The notes beneath the pieces were generated by a model that did not search any database, was not told the origin of the DNA, and saw nothing but the letters and a program-made list of their open reading frames with translations. A stretch of DNA of 64,000 nucleotides from RGIG2134 sp964461115 (lineage in GTDB: Bacteria > Cyanobacteriota > Vampirovibrionia > Gastranaerophilales > Gastranaerophilaceae), in assembly GCA_964461115.1 (NCBI GenBank), contig CAYWSX010000002.1, positions 202,352 through 266,351 of the forward strand. Reading direction: 5' to 3'. This document shows, piece by piece, positions 16,500 through 24,559 of this stretch; the first letter of the stretch is position 1, and the number at the start of each line of letters is the position of its first letter. Both the position numbers and the translations under genes were made by a program.

Positions 16500-17687
16500 T
16501 TAAGTTAATTTAAATTCGACTGAAAGATTCTTATAACGAGCAAGCCAATCTTTACCTGAAAGTTTCTCTTCATTAATACTTTTGTAGTGCCAGCTTGAAA
16601 TAAGATTATCCGAGACAATTCTATCAAGAGTGTTTTCGAGTCTATCTCTAATTTGAGCAGGTTTTAATGATGAAATATCCCTTTTCACAAGTTCAAGAAA
16701 ATACTTCACCTTAAGACTATTTTTATCTGAAAAAGTATACAAAAGTTCGGACAGTTTCCGCTCCCACAAGCATGTTTTTTGATTATATGAAAGTATTTTC
16801 ACGGGCAAATCAACCATAAACTTATCTTTTGTAAAAAACTGAGGCCGCAGCATAAGCGCATACCTGTAGTTGTCCTTTGCGAGAATAGCAACAGCCCCGA
16901 TATCGCACAATTTTACAAGTGCGGACTCTATTTCCTTGCGCATTTTGTTTGTGTAACCGTAAGTTTTTCCATTCGAGTGCTTGTTCGGTTTGCGGTTTTT
17001 TATATTCAAAATCTCGTCTGCTGTAACAAAAATTTGATTTAATTTATTTCGCTTATAAACATAAAAATGACAAATAACATGAAACACATCAACGCAAAGC
17101 GGCGGCAATTGTATTTTAAAAAGAAAAAGAGAGTTTACAGACGAGATTAATCCGGCTGCAGTATCACTGCCGATATTTTGAGGGTGTTTAAATATTTTTT
17201 TATTAATTCTATGCAGAATTTTATCGGCGAAGTCCGCCAGTGCAACTTCTATTAAGAATTTCGGCAGCGAACTTAAATCTGCGACAAAAGGGACGCTTTT
17301 TTCTGTTTCAATCGAAACCTTAACTTCAAAATAACTTTTTTCGAGTGTATCTTTAAATACAAATTCCGATGACAACTCAACTATCCCACTATGATTTGAG
17401 TATGAAAAAAACAGATCAAAATCATAAGATACAGTGTAAAATTTCTTTGCAAAATAATATTCAGCCTCATCATCTGAGACTGTCGCGAGAAAATTTATTT
17501 CAAACGGTGAAAGTTTGTATTTATATGCTTGTTCAGTTTTTTCGCTTATTCCGAGAAAAAAAAGAGGCAATTTATCAACAAGAAAACGCGTAAGACAAAC
17601 CAAAAGAGGAGTATCCGGAGCAAATTCTGAAGGCAGGAGCCCGGTGGTAGTTTTATATACTTCTGTCGGAAAAGAAACCGTTTTCAT
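16500..17687 (-). CDS. Putative replication-initiator-like winged-helix protein
   Basis: The 395-residue protein has a beta-rich N-terminal half and a central segment, VTADEILNIKNRKPNK followed by KTYGYTNKMRKEIESALVKL and CDIGAVAIL. That pattern (residue-defined strand, G-Y turn, basic helix, I-x-x-L-x-x-x-G-A) occurs in winged-helix domains of plasmid and phage Rep proteins. The C-terminal part (LSELLYTFSDKNSLKVKYFLELVKR; IRDRLENTLDRIVSDNLISSW) is a second helical domain. Function is tentative. A -10 box TATCAT ends six bases before the ATG and there is no Shine-Dalgarno, so the mRNA may be leaderless. It precedes the fibre-like genes. Confidence 0.6.
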   Translation of the reverse strand: MKTVSFPTEVYKTTTGLLPSEFAPDTPLLVCLTRFLVDKLPLFFLGISEKTEQAYKYKLSPFEINFLATVSDDEAEYYFAKKFYTVSYDFDLFFSYSNHSGIVELSSEFVFKDTLEKSYFEVKVSIETEKSVPFVADLSSLPKFLIEVALADFADKILHRINKKIFKHPQNIGSDTAAGLISSVNSLFLFKIQLPPLCVDVFHVICHFYVYKRNKLNQIFVTADEILNIKNRKPNKHSNGKTYGYTNKMRKEIESALVKLCDIGAVAILAKDNYRYALMLRPQFFTKDKFMVDLPVKILSYNQKTCLWERKLSELLYTFSDKNSLKVKYFLELVKRDISSLKPAQIRDRLENTLDRIVSDNLISSWHYKSINEEKLSGKDWLARYKNLSVEFKLT

Positions 17688-17693
17688 ATTCTT

Positions 17694-17724
17694 ATGATAA
17701 TGGCTATTTTACGACTATTGTTAA
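17694..17724 (-). promoter_or_regulatory. Candidate leaderless promoter of the Rep-like gene
   Basis: On the minus strand TATCAT (17699-17694) ends exactly six bases before the ATG at 17687. TTAACA (17724-17719) is a good -35 but with a 19-base spacer, so this is weaker than the other cases. Confidence 0.45.
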
Positions 17725-17776
17725 AATTAACAATTTTATAATATTTATTGTAATATAATTTCATCAGGAGCTGAGT

Positions 17777-18769
17777 ATGAAAAATAAAGATTTGAAGACT
17801 TTTGCGATAATATCTCTGGGCTGGCTCGGAGACACACTTTTGAATGCTGCCTTGTGCCAGGATATAAAAAAGAACTACCCCGACTCGAAAGTCATATTTA
17901 TCGCCTCAAAGCCATTTGTAGAAATTGCAAAAGGCGTTGAAGGTGTGGATGAGGCTTTTTACTACGACAAAAAAGACGAACATAAGGGCATTTTTGGAGT
18001 TTTTAAGTTCGCTAAAAACTTCCCATACAAAAACAAAATAGACTGCGCAATCATCACCCACGCGCAGGAAAGAAGCATTCTGCTCGGCTCGGCTCTGGGT
18101 GCCAAAATAAAGATTGCAGCCCCGAAAAAAGGATTAAATCCGATAAATTGCCTGATATCTCACAAATTCAGATACACTGAAGAGGAAATTAGAAACACAT
18201 ATAAAGCAGACTTTAACTCTGACTATATAAAGCTTATAGGTGCAAAACCCAGATTAAGTGAGGTGAAATTCAACATACCGTCTGAATACGAAGAAAAAAC
18301 AAACCAAAACCTTCGCAAAAACGGATGGGACGGTTCTTCATACATAGTTTTGAGTCCTTTATCCAAAGATGAATACAAAGACTGGTCTTTTGAAAATATT
18401 CAGAAATTTGTTAATAAATACGAGAAAAATATCGTGCTGGTAGGCACGGGCAAAGCTGAAGAAATTGCCAAAAAGCTTAATGCTCCGAATTTAATTGACA
18501 TGACAAACAAAACTACGATTTTCGAACTTGCTCAAATATTCAAAAATGCGCAAAAAACCGTCAGCGTGGATACAGGTACAATGCACCTATCTTACGCAGT
18601 CGGAACAGACACTTTGTGTTTGTTTTTTAAAGAAGCTATGGTCGCCGAATGGGCGCCAAAAGACGGTAAAAAACACAAAATACTAATCGGGAAAAAATAC
18701 AATTCTAAAAACGGCGTTGTATGCGAAAAAGACATTACAGCAGAGGACGTAATTTCTGCATTATCTTAA
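17777..18769 (+). CDS. Glycosyltransferase family 9 (heptosyltransferase-like)
   Basis: A second GT9 protein of 330 residues. It starts with KTFAIISLGWLGDTLLNAAL (the R-x-x-xLGD site is here SLGWLGD) and has the C-terminal donor site TVSVDTGTMHLSYAVGTDTLCLF. The Asp-Thr-Gly-Thr-Met-His block is the ADP-heptose-binding region. It transfers a heptose-like sugar at the cytoplasmic membrane. AGGAG stands seven bases before the ATG. It shares a divergent intergenic region with the Rep-like gene. Confidence 0.88.
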   Translation: MKNKDLKTFAIISLGWLGDTLLNAALCQDIKKNYPDSKVIFIASKPFVEIAKGVEGVDEAFYYDKKDEHKGIFGVFKFAKNFPYKNKIDCAIITHAQERSILLGSALGAKIKIAAPKKGLNPINCLISHKFRYTEEEIRNTYKADFNSDYIKLIGAKPRLSEVKFNIPSEYEEKTNQNLRKNGWDGSSYIVLSPLSKDEYKDWSFENIQKFVNKYEKNIVLVGTGKAEEIAKKLNAPNLIDMTNKTTIFELAQIFKNAQKTVSVDTGTMHLSYAVGTDTLCLFFKEAMVAEWAPKDGKKHKILIGKKYNSKNGVVCEKDITAEDVISALS

Positions 18770-18774
18770 AGGGA

Positions 18775-21363
18775 TTAATTTTCGTCAATAATCCCCAAAT
18801 ATTTAATTTGTGTGACTAAATCAGAAGCCAGAGCCGAGTTCATTTCTTTTGCAGCGTTTTCTATTTGCATTGCAAGCTCTGTAACATTTTCTACGCGAAG
18901 ATTTGCACTCATTCCCTTTATGTTATGGGCAACCTCTGCCGCAGACTGAAAATCAGAATTTAAAAGAGCATCGTCCAGCTTTTTTAGTTCCGAGCTCAGA
19001 ACCGTTTTATAATCCTCAAAAAAACCTCTTGCCTCATCCTCAGTTATTTGAAGCTCTTCCGCCATTTTTCCGATAGATTTATTTAGATTTATAGCACCGG
19101 TCGGAACGCAATATTTTTGCATAATCAACACAAGTTTTTTAAAATCAATAGGCTTTGCGCAGTAGTCATCCATTCCTGCTTCAGAATATTGTTTTTGCTT
19201 TTCATCAAAGATATTTGCAGTCAGTGCAATTATTGGAGTGTGCCCGAGAGATTTTTCGCGCTCTATACGCCTAATTTCACGAGTTGCAGAATATCCGTCC
19301 ATAATTGGCATTTGACAGTCCATCAAAATAATATCGAATTCATTTTGTTCAAAAGCTCTAACCGCAGCCTCACCGTCCTGAGTAATAAAACTTTTTGCCT
19401 TTAACTTTTCAAGAACCATGGAAATCAGTTTTTGATTTACAGGATTATCTTCCGCAACCAGTATGTTTAAGTCGCTAAAATCAGGAATTGAAGTCAGTTT
19501 TACCGCCACATTCCCGGAATCCTCCTCTTGGCTACATTCTTCAGCAATATCAAACACAGCTTCAAAATAGAATTTACTTCCTTTGCCAAATTCACTTTCC
19601 AAACATATTTCGCCGCCCATCATTTTGATTATTTGGCAGCAAATTGAGAGTCCAAGACCTGTTCCGCCGTATTGTCTCGCGGTAGAAGTATCCGCCTGTG
19701 TAAATGCCTCAAAAATCGAGTCTTGCTTCGCTTTTTCAATACCCACACCCGAATCTTCTATCTCAAAAAGAATTCTAACATTATTATCTTTTGTTTCCAC
19801 ATGCCGGAAATTTATTTTTATAAACCCTGTTTCAGTAAACTTAACCGCATTGTTAACAAGATTAATAAGAACCTGTTTTAATCTTGCAGGGTCACCGTTT
19901 AGACATTTTGGCAAACTTTCATCATAATTTAGCACTATGTCTATATTTTTTGATTGCACACATACATTAGCATAAGATTGTATTTCCTCGGCAAGTTTTC
20001 GCAGGTCGAACGGTATAATCTCCAGTTCCAGCCTGCCGGCTTCTACTTTTGAAATATCGAGAATATCATTCAAAATCTTCAAAAGGGAAACTGAGGAATT
20101 TTTTATTTCCGCTACATATTTTTTTTGCTCAGAGTCCAGTTTTGTCGACGCCAAAAGCTGCAGAAATCCGAGAATTCCGTTCATTGGCGTCCTGATTTCG
20201 TGGCTCATATTGGCTAAAAACATACTTTTGGCACTGCTTTTTCGGATATATTCTTTTAAGTTTTCCGTCATGTCATTAAAAGATGAAGCCAAATCACCAA
20301 TTTCATCCTTATTTTCAACTTCAATCTTCGTATCCAGATCGCCTTGACCTATAATTTGAGCTTTTTGCTTAAACAACGCCAGAGGCTTGACTATAAAATG
20401 AGAAAAAACAAAAATTACTCCAACGAATGAAATTACAGAAAACATACTCAACAAAAATATTATTAAATTATTTGTGCGCTCAATACGTTGAAAAATCTCA
20501 CTTTCCGGCACATTCATTGAAAATATATAACCATTATAAAGATAAGTAGAAAAAGAAAGGTAACTCACTTTCTCATCAGTGACTTCATTAATCGCAATTT
20601 TGCCCGCCTCGGGTTTGTTTACAAGAGAAAGCAGCCAATGTTTTTGAGCATCTTCCAGCTTGGCCGGCTTACCGCCGCCCGTTACCTTAATTATATAATT
20701 GTCTTCGAGCGAACCGATATAAATAACACTATTAGGTGTCGGAAGCACCTGATAACAATAATCCGCAAGTTTTTTTAAAAATAAGTCAACAGTTACCATC
20801 CCGACAAATTTTCCGCTCTTATCGAATATACTTGTTCCTACAGTAACCATAAGTTCGTTAGAACCCTGACTGTCAAAGTAAGGTTTTGTCCAAACAACAT
20901 GCTTATCTTTCACGGATTCTCTTTTAATTTGCTTATACCAGCTTTGATTAAAGTAGTCATATTTTGGCGTAAAAAAGTCCTCGTCCAAAATCAATTTTCC
21001 TTCATCATAAAAAGCATAAAATCCGCTGTATTTTTTATTTTTATGTACGCTATAAGGCTCAAACCACATACCGCCGCCGTTTGCAGACGGAAAATCTTTA
21101 AAATTCTCTACTACAATTCCCTCTCCGTAAGTACGGCTTTTAAGACGATAATATACTTTGGCATCCGTCCTGAAATCGATAACATTCTGTTCAAACAGTG
21201 AGATGTTTTCATTAAATTTCTCTGTTTTGTGCATCGCATTATGAGCAACCTCACTGATTTTAAGCTTTTCATACTTACCTGTTACACTGTAGATGTAAAA
21301 ACCTACGCTCAGAGCATTTACAAGCAAAAAAGCCAGCATTATGAGAATTATTTTCTTTTTCAA
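18775..21363 (-). CDS. Hybrid sensor histidine kinase (Cache-HAMP-HisKA-ATPase-REC-HPt)
   Basis: The 862-residue protein has a transmembrane helix (residues 4-26), a periplasmic double-Cache sensor (about 30-285; KHVVWTKPYFDS, MVTVDLFLKKLADY), a second helix (about 292-318), HAMP, HisKA with His388 in MSHEIRTPMNG, an ATPase domain (GTGLGLSICCQIIKMMGG), a receiver with Asp682 in MDCQMPIMDGYSA, and an HPt domain with His813 in AHNIKGMSANL. Phosphate can pass H-D-H within one chain, then to a separate regulator. The start is TTG at 21363, two bases after the stop of the HD-GYP regulator, with GTGGGG upstream. The two genes form an operon and probably one pathway. Confidence 0.94.
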   Translation of the reverse strand: MKKKIILIMLAFLLVNALSVGFYIYSVTGKYEKLKISEVAHNAMHKTEKFNENISLFEQNVIDFRTDAKVYYRLKSRTYGEGIVVENFKDFPSANGGGMWFEPYSVHKNKKYSGFYAFYDEGKLILDEDFFTPKYDYFNQSWYKQIKRESVKDKHVVWTKPYFDSQGSNELMVTVGTSIFDKSGKFVGMVTVDLFLKKLADYCYQVLPTPNSVIYIGSLEDNYIIKVTGGGKPAKLEDAQKHWLLSLVNKPEAGKIAINEVTDEKVSYLSFSTYLYNGYIFSMNVPESEIFQRIERTNNLIIFLLSMFSVISFVGVIFVFSHFIVKPLALFKQKAQIIGQGDLDTKIEVENKDEIGDLASSFNDMTENLKEYIRKSSAKSMFLANMSHEIRTPMNGILGFLQLLASTKLDSEQKKYVAEIKNSSVSLLKILNDILDISKVEAGRLELEIIPFDLRKLAEEIQSYANVCVQSKNIDIVLNYDESLPKCLNGDPARLKQVLINLVNNAVKFTETGFIKINFRHVETKDNNVRILFEIEDSGVGIEKAKQDSIFEAFTQADTSTARQYGGTGLGLSICCQIIKMMGGEICLESEFGKGSKFYFEAVFDIAEECSQEEDSGNVAVKLTSIPDFSDLNILVAEDNPVNQKLISMVLEKLKAKSFITQDGEAAVRAFEQNEFDIILMDCQMPIMDGYSATREIRRIEREKSLGHTPIIALTANIFDEKQKQYSEAGMDDYCAKPIDFKKLVLIMQKYCVPTGAINLNKSIGKMAEELQITEDEARGFFEDYKTVLSSELKKLDDALLNSDFQSAAEVAHNIKGMSANLRVENVTELAMQIENAAKEMNSALASDLVTQIKYLGIIDEN

Positions 21364-21365
21364 AA

Positions 21366-22448
21366 TTACCCCACGAGTTCTTCATTTAGAGATATTCGAA
21401 CATTTGCAAATTCACCGGCAAGCTCTAAAAAAACATCCGTAACAACAGGATCAAACTGTGTTCCTCGCCCCTCTCTGATAATTTCAACAGACTTTTCCTG
21501 TGAAAAAGCCTCTTTATATGCACGTTTAGAGGTAAGTGCATCGTACACATCCGCAATTGCCATAATTCTCGCCGAAAGAGGTATTTCCTCACCGGCAAGA
21601 CCGTCAGGGTAGCCTCTTCCATCCCATCTTTCGTGATGTGAACGAGCAATGACAGTGCCCATTCTGATAAATGAGTTGTCACCAAACTTCAGATTTACCT
21701 CGCTCAGGGTCTCAGCGCCTATGGTAGTATGTGTTTTCATAATATCAAACTCTTCGGGAGTAAATTTGTGCGGACTTAGCAAAATACTGTCAGGAATCCC
21801 CACTTTGCCTATGTCATGCAAAGGGCTCGCATTAAATATGTTTTTTACAAATTGCTCGTCAACCTGCTCTTGGTACGGTGAATTATCCGCAAGCCTGCTT
21901 GCTATTAAATAGCAATATCTGCGGACACGCTCCAGATGCGTCCCTGTATCGTCATCTCTGGACTGTGCAAGTTTTGCCAGAGAGTATATTGTTTCCATTT
22001 GAGCATCCGAAATTTTAACAATCTGCTCCTGGATTTTTTGCTCAAGATATTGATTTATCTCAGTCAATTTATTCTGCAAATCCTGCATACGCAAATGGTT
22101 TGCAACACGGACTTTTACCTCTTCCGCATTAAACGGTTTTGTAATATAGTCAACTGCGCCGTATTCAAAGGCTTTAACAACAAATTCAGCGTTAGAATGC
22201 ATAGTAACAAAAATCACGGGGATATTTTTAAATCGCACATCATGCTTTATCAACGAACAAAGCTTAAATCCGTCAATATCAGGCATTGAAATATCCAGCA
22301 AAATCAAATCCGGAGGATTAAATGCCATTTCATCAATAACACTCTTCGGATTCACAATTGCATCAACCTTATATTTGGATTTTGTTAAAATTAAACTCAA
22401 AATCTTGAGGTTTAACTCGTTATCGTCAATAATCAAAATCTTTTTCAT
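21366..22448 (-). CDS. Response regulator with HD-GYP phosphodiesterase domain
   Basis: The 360-residue protein has an N-terminal receiver (KKILIIDDNELN, LILLDISMPDIDGF with the phospho-acceptor Asp, and the late TKPF Lys), a helical linker (QNKLTEINQYLEQKIQEQIV), and an HD-GYP domain with THLERVRRYCY, HDIGKVGIPDSILL, HHERWDGRGYPDGL and DVYDALTSKRAYK. HD-GYP enzymes hydrolyse cyclic di-GMP and so promote motility or dispersal. I start at ATG 22448, where the family consensus begins. A -10 box ends six bases before it, predicting a leaderless mRNA. The cognate kinase follows directly. Confidence 0.93.
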   Translation of the reverse strand: MKKILIIDDNELNLKILSLILTKSKYKVDAIVNPKSVIDEMAFNPPDLILLDISMPDIDGFKLCSLIKHDVRFKNIPVIFVTMHSNAEFVVKAFEYGAVDYITKPFNAEEVKVRVANHLRMQDLQNKLTEINQYLEQKIQEQIVKISDAQMETIYSLAKLAQSRDDDTGTHLERVRRYCYLIASRLADNSPYQEQVDEQFVKNIFNASPLHDIGKVGIPDSILLSPHKFTPEEFDIMKTHTTIGAETLSEVNLKFGDNSFIRMGTVIARSHHERWDGRGYPDGLAGEEIPLSARIMAIADVYDALTSKRAYKEAFSQEKSVEIIREGRGTQFDPVVTDVFLELAGEFANVRISLNEELVG

Positions 22449-22454
22449 ATTAAA

Positions 22455-22483
22455 TTTATAGCATTTTTTGACATTAGTGTAAA
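22455..22483 (-). promoter_or_regulatory. Promoter for a leaderless HD-GYP operon transcript
   Basis: On the minus strand TTTACA (22483-22478), 17 bases and TATAAA (22460-22455), then TTTAAT and the ATG at 22448. Both boxes match 5 of 6 consensus bases with ideal spacing. Confidence 0.75.
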
Positions 22484-22585
22484 ATTTGATACTTAACATT
22501 ACTTAATATCAAGTTTACGGGTAAAGAAATTAAAATACAAACTAAAGTCCATTCTCTAAAGGATTTCAGAGCAGTAAGTAACAAT

Positions 22586-22614
22586 TTGTAAACAACCAAA
22601 GCGTAATTTATAGT
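22586..22614 (+). promoter_or_regulatory. Promoter of the 108-residue protein gene
   Basis: TTGTAA (22586-22591), 17 bases and TATAGT (22609-22614). The leader is about 37 bases and includes AGAGGT before the ATG. Confidence 0.65.
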
Positions 22615-22657
22615 TCAGAGGAATACTAAATATGTAAGGAACAAAACAGAGGTATAA

Positions 22658-22984
22658 ATGTTAAACAGAATCGCTTTTACTCCTGATAACTTAATCCGAC
22701 CTTCATTCACAGGCGCAAAAGCAGCGCTAACGGGAAAGGTATTGCAAATCCAAAAAACAACGGAAACTATGGAAGCTTCCGGGATTAAGTTTATCGGGCG
22801 CAAAAGCGATTCTGAATACAACGAAAGAGTTTATTGGCTAAACAATTTCAGAGCCAACAACTCTCTGGTTCATTCCGATATCGCCGCAAAAACAGAAGTA
22901 ATCAGACAACTTGCAGCCTCTTACTCATACAAAAATCAAAAAATAAAACTTTTACAACCTTCTGCAAATATTCCTGAAAATTAA
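22658..22984 (+). CDS. Hypothetical protein with N-terminal SFTGAK motif
   Basis: The 108-residue product begins MLNRIAFTPDNLIRPSFTGA and contains a compact charged middle (FIGRKSDSEYNERVYWLNNF). It has no signal peptide or membrane helix. AGAGGT stands before the ATG, and its own promoter and terminator flank it. I recognise no family. The F-x-G-x-K motif at residues 17-21 recurs near the start of several unrelated unknown proteins in the window. Confidence 0.7.
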   Translation: MLNRIAFTPDNLIRPSFTGAKAALTGKVLQIQKTTETMEASGIKFIGRKSDSEYNERVYWLNNFRANNSLVHSDIAAKTEVIRQLAASYSYKNQKIKLLQPSANIPEN

Positions 22985-23052
22985 TAAATTGCGCACAAGG
23001 ATAAAAGAAAAAAGATACACCCAAATCTCCTCCTACAATGTCATTGACTAAT

Positions 23053-23088
23053 GCCGCATAAGCAATTGCTAACGCGGCTTTTTATTTT
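23053..23088 (+). terminator. Terminator of the 108-residue protein gene
   Basis: GCCGC (23053-23057) pairs with GCGGC (23074-23078) around an inner palindrome AGCAATTGCT and is followed by TTTTTATTTT. Confidence 0.85.
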
Positions 23089-23129
23089 AGCAGACAAAAG
23101 GACGAAATATAGCATTTACCCGAAAACTA

Positions 23130-23138
23130 TGTTAGTAT
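23130..23138 (+). promoter_or_regulatory. Extended -10 promoter, predicted leaderless
   Basis: TGT followed by TAGTAT (23133-23138) is an extended -10 element. Exactly six bases (TCGAAT) lie between it and the ATG at 23145. No clear -35 is seen. Confidence 0.6.
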
Positions 23139-23144
23139 TCGAAT

Positions 23145-23513
23145 ATGAAAAATCTAAAGTTATCTAAATATTGGTCGGCTAACTTGCTGGCGCTCGCGGG
23201 GTATATCTTTACCCCGATAGGCATTTATCTCTTTTTCTTTTTGCGGCCTCATATCATAAATTCTGGTACCGACATATTTATTTGGTATGACATTATTTTA
23301 AAATACTACGGTGTTTATTTGCCTGTTTTTGGAATATTAGCCATTACGTGGTGGATTCAATCATCAACGGACGACGATGAGAAAACATATAACAATGGTA
23401 AAATAAAAGAATTTATTTTCAAAACCGGTATATTTTGCTGTATATTTCCTTTGCTGTTTTTAATAGCACAAATTATCTATCATACCCTGTTATTCGATTT
23501 TTTAAATCATTAA
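23145..23513 (+). CDS. Small integral membrane protein
   Basis: The 122-residue protein has three predicted membrane helices: about residues 12-33 (ANLLALAGYIFTPIGIYLFFFL), 51-69 (YGVYLPVFGILAITWW) and 90-115 (FKTGIFCCIFPLLFLIAQII). A short acidic loop (SSTDDDEKTY) lies between the last two. I recognise no family. It has no Shine-Dalgarno; an extended -10 box six bases before the ATG predicts a leaderless mRNA. Its stop abuts the stop of the convergent gene at 23514. Confidence 0.7.
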   Translation: MKNLKLSKYWSANLLALAGYIFTPIGIYLFFFLRPHIINSGTDIFIWYDIILKYYGVYLPVFGILAITWWIQSSTDDDEKTYNNGKIKEFIFKTGIFCCIFPLLFLIAQIIYHTLLFDFLNH

Positions 23514-24179
23514 TCAGACAGTACGATAATAACCGCAGACTTTTGTTCCATCTTTTCGCTCATAAGGCTGTATGTAAACCATTTCACCGTTTGTAGCTTT
23601 TTGTTGTATTTCAGAATCAGGAGGGAACCCGCTAGTTGTATATTGAGCCATAATGTCAGGTCTGTATTCCTTGAAATCTTGCCGAGTCATACTTTTTACC
23701 TGCTCAAGAGAAAAATATTTTTTAACATTTTTCTTTGGGGAAACTTTTAAAGGTTCTTTGTATATTCTGCTATCTTTTTCGGGGTTTGTAATAAGCTCTC
23801 CGCGTCTCATTCTTTCCATGATTTTCTGTGCAGCTAAATCCTCGTATCGCTTTGGATTTTTTCTCTCCCCCATAAGTTCCTGTCTAATTTCAGCAGCTAT
23901 TTTTCGCCCGACATTATTGTTCCATAAATCCATGTTTCTTTCTGAGGAAGGTTGGTTTCGAGATATGTTTTCGTGATAAAGCCCTCCAAGTGCCGCCAAA
24001 ATGGCTCCATACCTTTCAGAACCAACTGCTTGCATAAAAGCATGTTTGAAGGCGTCTGCTTCATTATTGTGTGTAAGCTCTTTCTGTGACGTCCCAAGTT
24101 CGAATCCGTACTTTTTCTGATATTCGAGCGTTTTTCTGTACATTTCGTTGTTGTAATCATCAATAATTGGTTTTTTCAT
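23514..24179 (-). CDS. DUF6973-like domain protein
   Basis: The 221-residue product contains EADAFKHAFMQAVGSERYGA, then LYHENISRN and ERNMDLWNNNVGRKIAAEI. This order (N/D-AFxHA, HE, MDLxNNxVG) is how I remember the DUF6973 family, often found in secreted or polymorphic-toxin-like proteins; the match is from memory. The C-terminal 60 residues (EYRPDIMAQYTTSG; YIQPYERKDGTKVCGYYRTV) are separate. No signal peptide is seen. AAAGGAAA precedes the ATG. It could be an effector-like or phage-derived protein; no immunity gene is obvious. Confidence 0.6.
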   Translation of the reverse strand: MKKPIIDDYNNEMYRKTLEYQKKYGFELGTSQKELTHNNEADAFKHAFMQAVGSERYGAILAALGGLYHENISRNQPSSERNMDLWNNNVGRKIAAEIRQELMGERKNPKRYEDLAAQKIMERMRRGELITNPEKDSRIYKEPLKVSPKKNVKKYFSLEQVKSMTRQDFKEYRPDIMAQYTTSGFPPDSEIQQKATNGEMVYIQPYERKDGTKVCGYYRTV

Positions 24180-24559
24180 TAATTTTCCTTTCTTGTTTTT
24201 AATAGCTAATTGCCTAATTTGACAATTCTTCTATTATACAAAATTCGAAAGGCGAAAACAACTGTATCTCGATCCTGGAGAAGAATACAGGGCTTTCACC
24301 TAAGACTTGAAACCTGTATTAAAGTATGAACTCTCAATTTCCAACAAGGACACCGAGGTTTAATGCAATAATGAAACTTAAAACAAAAAAGAGACACCCT
24401 AAGGTATCTCTTTTCAAATGGCGGGACATTCGCTCACAGGTTCGAACAAATTATGCAAAATTATTTCTCAAACCTTGCATCGTTCGATACTGAAAAAATT
24501 TGTTATTTGATTAAACAATTACAAATGGTGGCGTGATTTTTTATCGACCCAACAAAGTA
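24180..24559. other. Gene-free stretch with a long hairpin and tRNA-like debris
   Basis: This 380-base gap holds an interrupted hairpin at 24284-24320: AATACAGG pairs with CCTGTATT, and inside it TTTCA pairs with TGAAA around a nine-base loop. Another terminator-like hairpin lies at 24391-24412 (AGAGAcACC/GGTaTCTCT, T tract). Next to it, 24416-24447 contains AAATGGCGGGAC, identical to the 3' end of tRNA-Asp with its flank (25671-25682), and then a T-loop-like GGTTCGAAC, with about five extra bases between them. This looks like a decayed tRNA 3' end or attachment-site remnant. Confidence 0.5.
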
